NCBI GenBank assembly: GCA_030146905.1 | Contig: JASLAV010000429.1 | Span: forward strand, 1 to 11,361 | Source: Lentzea sp. | Lineage (GTDB): Bacteria; Actinomycetota; Actinomycetes; Mycobacteriales; Pseudonocardiaceae | DNA: 11,361 nucleotides | Reading direction: 5' to 3' | Shown: in pieces, positions 6,937 to 11,361 of the stretch | Layout of the letters: each line of letters begins with the position of its first letter | How positions within the stretch are numbered: position 1 is the first letter of the stretch | Made by a program: the position numbers and the translations under genes | The notes under the pieces: model-generated | Database searches by the model: none | What the model was told of the DNA's origin: nothing | Seen by the model: the letters and a program-made list of their open reading frames with translations, nothing else

Positions 6937-8634
6937 ATGGGGTCTTTGGGAGGTGCGAAGCTGCCCGAGGAAACGGTCGACGAGCAGGGCAACGTGGGCC
7001 GCCGCCACCACGAGATGTCCGACGCGTGGCTGGTGGGCCGCGCGAGCGAACTCGTCGCCGTCGCCCAGAGCAGCCACCTCGCCGCGCAGCTGGAAGCGGC
7101 CTCCGAGATCGACCGCATCCTCGCGGAGGCGCAGGGCCGCGGTGAGCCCCGCATCGTCGCGCAGCTGCTCAGGGCCGCCGCCGTGGTCCGGCTGGTCACG
7201 CCGGGTCTGGTCGACATGTCCGACCCGCAGCTCGACGAGATGCTCACCCACTGCCGCCGGCACGGCCTGATCGTGCTGGAGGCGGACGCGCGGGCGTTGC
7301 GCGGACGCCGGTTCCTGCTGGGCAACGCCGAGGACAAGGCGCTGACCGAGATCGCCGCGTCGCTCGCGATGATGCTCGACGAGGAACCCGAGGTCGACCC
7401 GGTCTTCGACAAGCGGACGTGGGACCAGCTGCTGGCCACGACGCTGCAGGACATCGCCCTCGTGCTGACCCAGCTGGGCGTCTACGAGATGGCCGACGAC
7501 GTGCTGGCCCGCGGTCACAACCCCCTGTGGGAGAGCGGCCAGCCGCACCAGATCTACGTGCACCTGGTGAACAGGACCCGCCTGCGCATCGGCTGGGGCC
7601 TGCGCCTCGAACGCGTGAACTTCCACCTCCAGGCGCGGGAGCAGTTCGCGTTCGCCGCGGGGCTCGCGGAGGCCGCCGAGGTGCCGTTCCGGCAGTCGCT
7701 GCACCCCGGCAGGCGCGACCTCGCCGCCGCCGAGCAGGTGCCGATCCTCGGTGCCGCGCAGGCGCTGACGAACCCGAGCGAGGAGCACCTCGACCGGCTG
7801 TGGTCGTTGCGCGGCCTGTCGATGTACGCGCGGGAGCTGATCATCGTCGCGATCGCGCTGGGCAGGTGCCTGGTCGAGGCGAACCGGCTGGACGACGCGC
7901 TGAAGGTCCTCGGCGACACGCGCACGCAAATGGAGCACGACACGTCGGAACCGTCGCTGGTGCTGTCGCTGGAACGCGAGTACGCGCACCTCTGCGGCCC
8001 GCACACGACCTCCGCGCTGGAGGCCTACAACGCGGCGCTGGAAGCCGAGCTGTGGGCGATGCGCGAGTCCCGCGTGGCCACGCTGACGACGCGTCGCGAG
8101 CACGAACGGCTGACGCGCGCGCACGGCGCGATCGCGCAGCAGGCGTTGCAGGACCCGTTGACCGGGCTGCCGAACCGCCGCGCCCTCGACGACAAGATGG
8201 GCGAGCTCATCGCAGGACAGGTCGACCCGTTCTCGATCGCGCTGGTCGACCTCGACGGCTTCAAGGGCGTGAACGACCGGCATTCACACGCCGAGGGTGA
8301 TGATGTCCTTCGGGTGATTGCCAGCACACTCCGCCAGGCGCTGAGGGGCGACGACATGGTGGCCCGCTACGGCGGCGACGAGTTCGTCGTGCTGCTGCCG
8401 GGCGCCCCCCTGCACGCCGCGGAAGCGGCGCTGGGCAGGGCCGTGGATGCGGTGGCAGGCTTGCCAATCGACCTCTCCAGAGGGGTGACGCTGTCGGTCG
8501 GCGTCATCTCGCTGCGCCCCCGCGAAACCGCCAACCAGGCCCTGTCGAGGGCCGACTCGGCGATGTACGTGGCGAAGCGCAGAGGTGGCTGCCAGGTCGC
8601 GGCCGTGGCGGGGGAGTCGTCCGCGGAGGCTTAG
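6937..8634 (+). CDS. GGDEF-domain diguanylate cyclase with helical N-terminal region
   Basis: The 565-residue product should make cyclic di-GMP from two GTP. The C-terminal GGDEF domain (about 405-555) looks active: [10 protein letters not shown] (406-415), metal site Asp438 in VDLDGFK, Asn446 and Asp455 in the base-binding positions, and an exact GGDEF at 479-483. An inhibitory RxxD site (Arg470-Asp473) stands five residues before it, so product inhibition is expected. There is no EAL domain. The first 400 residues are soluble and rich in short paired helices, resembling TPR-like repeats, followed by a charged signalling helix (about 365-402). No membrane segment or known sensor domain is recognised. 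It starts only 23 bases after the tRNA and may share its transcript. The start is uncertain: ATG 6937 lacks a ribosome site, while GGGAGGTG (6948-6955) stands before an in-frame CTG at 6961, and GTG (codon 20) and ATG (codon 27) are alternatives. The stop is 47 bases before glmU. Confidence 0.88.
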   Translation: MGSLGGAKLPEETVDEQGNVGRRHHEMSDAWLVGRASELVAVAQSSHLAAQLEAASEIDRILAEAQGRGEPRIVAQLLRAAAVVRLVTPGLVDMSDPQLDEMLTHCRRHGLIVLEADARALRGRRFLLGNAEDKALTEIAASLAMMLDEEPEVDPVFDKRTWDQLLATTLQDIALVLTQLGVYEMADDVLARGHNPLWESGQPHQIYVHLVNRTRLRIGWGLRLERVNFHLQAREQFAFAAGLAEAAEVPFRQSLHPGRRDLAAAEQVPILGAAQALTNPSEEHLDRLWSLRGLSMYARELIIVAIALGRCLVEANRLDDALKVLGDTRTQMEHDTSEPSLVLSLEREYAHLCGPHTTSALEAYNAALEAELWAMRESRVATLTTRREHERLTRAHGAIAQQALQDPLTGLPNRRALDDKMGELIAGQVDPFSIALVDLDGFKGVNDRHSHAEGDDVLRVIASTLRQALRGDDMVARYGGDEFVVLLPGAPLHAAEAALGRAVDAVAGLPIDLSRGVTLSVGVISLRPRETANQALSRADSAMYVAKRRGGCQVAAVAGESSAEA

Positions 8635-8665
8635 GCTGGTCCGCGGACTTCGAACCACCCAGCCT
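8633..8665 (+). promoter_or_regulatory. Hairpin/palindrome at the GGDEF-glmU junction
   Basis: AGGCTGG (8633-8639) pairs perfectly with CCAGCCT (8659-8665). Inside it lies the 10-base palindrome GTCCGCGGAC (8639-8648), which gives a competing fold. The structure overlaps the GGDEF stop codon and ends 5 bases before the glmU ribosome site (GGAGAG at 8671-8676). TAGGCT at 8632-8637 is also a -10-like box that would give glmU its own promoter. Whether it acts as attenuator, terminator or promoter cannot be told from sequence alone. Confidence 0.4.
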
Positions 8666-8681
8666 GTTAGGGAGAGCATTG

Positions 8682-10154
8682 ATGCTCGAGGGCCCTGTCA
8701 GCACGGTCGTGCTCGCCGCCGGGGAAGGCACCCGCATGCGGTCGTCCACGCCCAAGGTGCTGCACCGGATCGCCGGACGCTCACTCGTCGAACACGCGGT
8801 GCGCGCCGCGGCCGGCACAGACCCCGACCACCTGGCCGTCGTCGTCGGCCACGGCCGTGAGGCCGTCACAGAGCATCTGGAAGCCCTCGCCGGGACGCTG
8901 GGCCGCAAGGTCACCGTCGCGGTGCAGGCCGAGCAGAAGGGCACCGGCCACGCGGTCTCGTGCGGCCTGGCCGAGCTGCCGCACGACCTGGCCGGCACCG
9001 TGATCGTGAGCTACGGCGACGTGCCGCTGCTCGACACCACGACGTTCCAGGCGCTGCTGTCGGAGCACGCCTCCGCCGGCAACGCCGTCACCGTCCTGAC
9101 CGCCGTGGTGGAGAACCCCACCGGGTACGGGCGGATCGTCCGCGACTCCGACGGCTCCGTGCAGCGGATCGTCGAGCAGAAGGACGCCTCCGACGACGAG
9201 AAGCTGATCACCGAGATCAACTCCGGCGTCTACGCGTTCGACGCGGCGGTGCTGCGCGACGGCCTGTCGCGGTTGTCCACCGACAACGCCCAGGGCGAGC
9301 TGTACCTGACCGACGTGCTGGGCATCGCCCGCGGCGACGGTCTGCGCGTCGGCGCGCTGATCGCGTCCGACCCCTGGCTGGTCGAGGGCATCAACGACCG
9401 CGTGCAGCTCGCGGCCGTCGGCGCCGAGATGAACCGCCGCATCGTCGAGGGCCACCTGCGCTCCGGCGTCACGTTCGTCGACCCGTCGTCGGCCTGGGTG
9501 GACGCGGACGTGCAGATCGGCCAGGACGCGCTGGTCGAGCCGAACGTGCAGCTCCGCGCGGGCACGGTGATCGGCCCGCGCGCCGTGGTCGGCCCCGACA
9601 CGACCCTGTCCGGGGTGACCGTCGGCGCGGGGGCCTCGGTGGTCCGCACCCACGGCAGCGACTCGGTGATCGGCGACGGCGCGTCCGTCGGCCCGTTCGC
9701 CTACCTCCGCCCCGGCACGTCCCTGGGCGTGAAGGGCAAGATCGGCACGTTCGTCGAGACCAAGAACTCGACGATCGGCGAGGGCTCGAAGGTCCCCCAC
9801 CTGTCCTACATCGGCGACGCCACGATCGGCGATCACAGCAACATCGGTGCAGCATCGGTAACTGTCAACTACGACGGGGTGAACAAGCACCGCACGATCG
9901 TCGGATCCCACTGCCGCACCGGCTCGGACAACATGTTCGTAGCGCCGGTGACCGTGGGCGACGGCGCTTACACCGGCGCGGGAACCGTCCTGCGCCGCGA
10001 CGTCCCACCGGGCGCGCTGGCCGTGTCCGGCGGCCCACAGCGCAACCTCGAAGGCTGGGTCCTCAGCCGTCGTGAGGGCACCGCCGCGGCTCAGGCAGCG
10101 GCATCCGCACTCGCGAAGCAGAATGCGGACGACAAGACAGAGGAGCGTCGCTGA
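8682..10154 (+). CDS. glmU: Bifunctional GlmU: N-acetylglucosamine-1-phosphate uridyltransferase / glucosamine-1-phosphate acetyltransferase
   Basis: GlmU acetylates GlcN-1-P with acetyl-CoA and then transfers UMP from UTP, yielding UDP-GlcNAc for peptidoglycan and, in this lineage, mycothiol. The 490-residue length fits the actinobacterial enzyme (about 495). The N-terminal Rossmann-type uridyltransferase domain shows [18 protein letters not shown] at 11-28, with Arg18 and Lys25 at the known UTP-binding places, QKGTGHAV at 85-92, and YGDVPL at 111-116 with metal ligand Asp113. From about 265 the hexapeptide left-handed beta-helix begins, with RPGTSLG (343-349), the acetyltransferase base His373 in [20 protein letters not shown] (396-405) and [11 protein letters not shown] (449-459). 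The tail after 460 is Ala-rich and charged. ATG 8682 is preceded by GGAGAG at 5-base spacing; an in-frame TTG at 8679 is too close to that site. The stop is 2 bases before prs, so the two are one operon with coupled translation. Confidence 0.98.
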   Translation: MLEGPVSTVVLAAGEGTRMRSSTPKVLHRIAGRSLVEHAVRAAAGTDPDHLAVVVGHGREAVTEHLEALAGTLGRKVTVAVQAEQKGTGHAVSCGLAELPHDLAGTVIVSYGDVPLLDTTTFQALLSEHASAGNAVTVLTAVVENPTGYGRIVRDSDGSVQRIVEQKDASDDEKLITEINSGVYAFDAAVLRDGLSRLSTDNAQGELYLTDVLGIARGDGLRVGALIASDPWLVEGINDRVQLAAVGAEMNRRIVEGHLRSGVTFVDPSSAWVDADVQIGQDALVEPNVQLRAGTVIGPRAVVGPDTTLSGVTVGAGASVVRTHGSDSVIGDGASVGPFAYLRPGTSLGVKGKIGTFVETKNSTIGEGSKVPHLSYIGDATIGDHSNIGAASVTVNYDGVNKHRTIVGSHCRTGSDNMFVAPVTVGDGAYTGAGTVLRRDVPPGALAVSGGPQRNLEGWVLSRREGTAAAQAAASALAKQNADDKTEERR

Positions 10155-10156
10155 CC

Positions 10157-11140
10157 GTGAACCCGCAGATGCCCGGCACACCGAAGAAGAACCTCATGCT
10201 CTTCGGCGGACGTGCCTACCCGGAGCTGACGGAAGAGGTCGCGAAGCACCTCAACGTCACGGTGACCCCGCAGCAGGCCTACGACTTCGCCAACGGCGAG
10301 ATCTTCGTCCGCTTCGAGGAGTCGGTGCGCGGCTGCGACGCCTTCGTCATCCAGTCGCACACCAGCCCCATCAACCAGTGGCTGATGGAACAGCTGATCA
10401 TGGTCGACGCCCTGAAGCGGGCCTCGGCCAAGCGCATCACCGTGATCATGCCGTTCTACCCGTACAGCCGTCAGGACAAGAAGCACCGCGGCCGCGAGCC
10501 CATCTCGGCCAGGCTGGTAGCCGACCTCTTCAAAACGGCGGGCGCCGACCGCCTCGTCTCGGTCGACCTCCACACGGCCCAGATCCAGGGCTTCTTCGAC
10601 GGCCCGGTGGACCACCTGTGGGCAATGCCCCTGCTGGCGGACCACATCAGGGGCAAGTACGCGGGCCACGAGATCACCGTCGTCTCCCCCGACTCGGGCC
10701 GCACCAAGCTGGCGGAGAAGTGGGCGGACACCCTGGGCGGCGCCCCGATCGCCTTCATCCACAAGACCCGCGACCCCCTGCGCCCCAACGAGGTGGTCTC
10801 GAACCGAGTGGTGGGCAAGGTGGAGGGCCGCCTCTGCATCGTGATCGACGACATGGTCGACACGGGCGGCACCATCGCAGGCGCGGTGAAGCAACTCCTC
10901 AACGAGGGCGCAGCCGACGTGGTGATCGCCGCGACGCACGGCATCCTCTCGGGCCCGGCCACCGAACGCCTGCAGAACTCAGGCGCCCGCGAGGTCGTGT
11001 TCACCGACACGCTCCCGATCCCGGCGGAGAAGCGCTTCCCGAGCATGACCGTGCTCTCGATCGCACCGCTGCTGGCCCGAGTGATCCAGGAAGTGTTCGA
11101 GGACGGCTCAGTGACGTCGCTGTTCGACGGCAACGCCTGA
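10157..11140 (+). CDS. prs: Ribose-phosphate pyrophosphokinase (PRPP synthetase)
   Basis: Prs transfers pyrophosphate from ATP to ribose 5-phosphate, giving PRPP for purines, pyrimidines, histidine, tryptophan and NAD and, in related actinobacteria, for the arabinose donor of the cell wall. The 327-residue length is normal for class I enzymes. Seen in order: FANGEIFVRFEESVRG (44-59), the ATP-binding segment YSRQDKKHRGREPISARL (103-120), DLHTAQIQGFF (137-147) with metal ligand His139, SPDSGRTKLAEKWA, the flexible-loop Lys203/Arg205 in HKTRDPLRP, and the PRPP loop CIVIDDMVDTGGTI (227-240). The start is GTG 10157; AGGAG at 10141-10145 lies 11 bases upstream inside the end of glmU. The 2-base gap to the glmU stop, matched by the same order in mycobacteria, indicates co-expression. 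A strong hairpin follows the stop. Confidence 0.98.
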   Translation: MNPQMPGTPKKNLMLFGGRAYPELTEEVAKHLNVTVTPQQAYDFANGEIFVRFEESVRGCDAFVIQSHTSPINQWLMEQLIMVDALKRASAKRITVIMPFYPYSRQDKKHRGREPISARLVADLFKTAGADRLVSVDLHTAQIQGFFDGPVDHLWAMPLLADHIRGKYAGHEITVVSPDSGRTKLAEKWADTLGGAPIAFIHKTRDPLRPNEVVSNRVVGKVEGRLCIVIDDMVDTGGTIAGAVKQLLNEGAADVVIAATHGILSGPATERLQNSGAREVVFTDTLPIPAEKRFPSMTVLSIAPLLARVIQEVFEDGSVTSLFDGNA

Positions 11141-11150
11141 CCAAGGCAAC

Positions 11151-11204
11151 GCCAAAGGGGCCTCCCGCTGCCGCCACCAAGGGGCGCAGCGGGAGGCCCT
11201 TGGC
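11151..11204 (+). terminator. Strong terminator hairpin after prs
   Basis: Positions 11158-11170 and 11187-11199 form a perfect 13-bp stem (core GGCCTCCCGCTG), extended by AA/TT and GCC/GGC pairs past single-base bulges to 11151 and 11204. The loop has 16 bases. It starts 10 bases after the prs stop. No T-run follows, as is common for GC-rich terminators. It is the likely end of the glmU-prs transcript. Confidence 0.8.
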
Positions 11205-11336
11205 ATCCAAGGGCGGGAGGCCCCTCGGCTTGGCGAAGCCGAAGGCGAGCAGTAGGTCTTCCGGAGCGCAGCTCCGCGCGGTGGGGTCCCGTCACGAGTC
11301 GCACCTCAGCTCTTGCTGCACCTGAGGAGGGGTGTC
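11205..11336. repeat. Structured non-coding stretch with tandem hairpins and a repeated terminator arm
   Basis: I see no gene here. CGGGAGGCCC at 11190-11199 recurs at 11214-11223. The second copy, as 11214-11225, is perfectly complementary to 11156-11167, so it competes with the prs terminator stem. Further hairpins: TCGGCTT/AAGCCGA with loop GGCG (11225-11231 with 11236-11242), CGGAGC/GCTCCG with loop GCA (11262-11267 with 11271-11276), and CCTCAG/CTGAGG (11304-11309 with 11322-11327). It looks like an array of degenerate or stacked terminators; a dispersed intergenic repeat is the alternative. Confidence 0.45.
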
Positions 11337-11361
11337 AAACGGCCACGCTTTTCGGCCGTTT
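11337..11361. terminator. Symmetric terminator with A- and T-ends at the right edge
   Basis: AAACGGCC (11337-11344) pairs perfectly with GGCCGTTT (11354-11361) around a 9-base loop containing four T residues. With T-ends on both strands it has the form of a bidirectional intrinsic terminator, and it may extend past the window. Its distance from prs (196 bases) suggests it also serves a gene beyond the right edge, possibly a convergent one. Confidence 0.7.

Noticed and set aside
6298..8283. A 661-codon minus-strand frame across the hydrolase end, tRNA-Gln and GGDEF gene.
   Set aside because: It runs antisense through a tRNA and two well-supported genes and shows only skewed G+C-driven composition.
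2220..8660. The 10-base word CGAACCACCC present at 8651-8660 (+) and 2229-2220 (-), each near a TAGGCT box.
   Set aside because: In 11 kb of GC-rich DNA read on both strands, many shared 10-base words occur by chance; spacing and orientation relative to TAGGCT differ.
8781..10181. Long minus-strand frame antisense to glmU.
   Set aside because: The plus strand carries all GlmU catalytic motifs; the antisense product has no recognisable domain.
10072..11325. Long plus-strand frame overlapping prs in another frame and running into the 3' region.
   Set aside because: It is Pro/Arg/Gly-rich, overlaps the real prs throughout and passes through the terminator hairpin.
11284..11340. A minus-strand TTGACA at 11334-11339 with a very short GTG frame after it, as a possible leader peptide.
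   Set aside because: No matching -10 box at 16-18 bases, no ribosome site, and the 9-codon frame has no feature pointing to attenuation.

Overview
The window is high-GC actinobacterial chromosome, most likely from the Pseudonocardiales (Lentzea, Saccharothrix or Amycolatopsis type). This rests on the strong G/C third-position bias, a mycothiol-dependent (MDMPI) family enzyme, GTG starts with TAG-type -10 boxes, and gene order. No TTA leucine codon was noticed in the genes read. The genus is inference.

Layout. On the minus strand, reading leftward: a TetR regulator (5512-4898), an MDMPI-family protein (2978-2238) and mfd (2120 to the left edge, 3' end missing). On the plus strand: DUF4291 and a lipoprotein PQQ-type sugar dehydrogenase (3067-4711, closely spaced pair), a membrane-anchored alpha/beta hydrolase (5612-6754), tRNA-Gln(UUG) (6843-6913), a GGDEF diguanylate cyclase (6937-8634), glmU (8682-10154) and prs (10157-11140). 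A structured terminator region (11141-11361) closes the window. No gene-free stretch exceeds 300 bases. The longest gaps are the prs 3' region (221 bases) and the space between the sugar dehydrogenase and tetR (186 bases).

How the genes relate. The backbone mfd / tetR / tRNA-Gln / glmU / prs, with mfd and tetR pointing away from tRNA-glmU-prs, matches from memory the M. tuberculosis order Rv1020 (mfd), Rv1019 (TetR), glnU, Rv1018c (glmU), Rv1017c (prsA). Here that core carries extra genes: MDMPI, DUF4291 and the sugar dehydrogenase lie between mfd and tetR, the hydrolase between tetR and the tRNA, and the GGDEF gene between the tRNA and glmU. GlmU makes UDP-GlcNAc for peptidoglycan and mycothiol. 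Prs makes PRPP for nucleotides, His/Trp and, in arabinan-making actinobacteria, decaprenyl-phosphoarabinose. Mfd couples repair to transcription. The GGDEF enzyme would add c-di-GMP signalling next to the cell-wall precursor genes.

Assessment. This is mainly a housekeeping region with accessory inserts. I see no CRISPR array, transposase, phage gene, toxin-antitoxin pair or defence system. The points most worth a second look are the GGDEF gene and its start, its junction with glmU, the Glu-to-Gln change in the MDMPI protein, the likely leaderless GTG starts, and the alternative pairing in the 3' region of prs.
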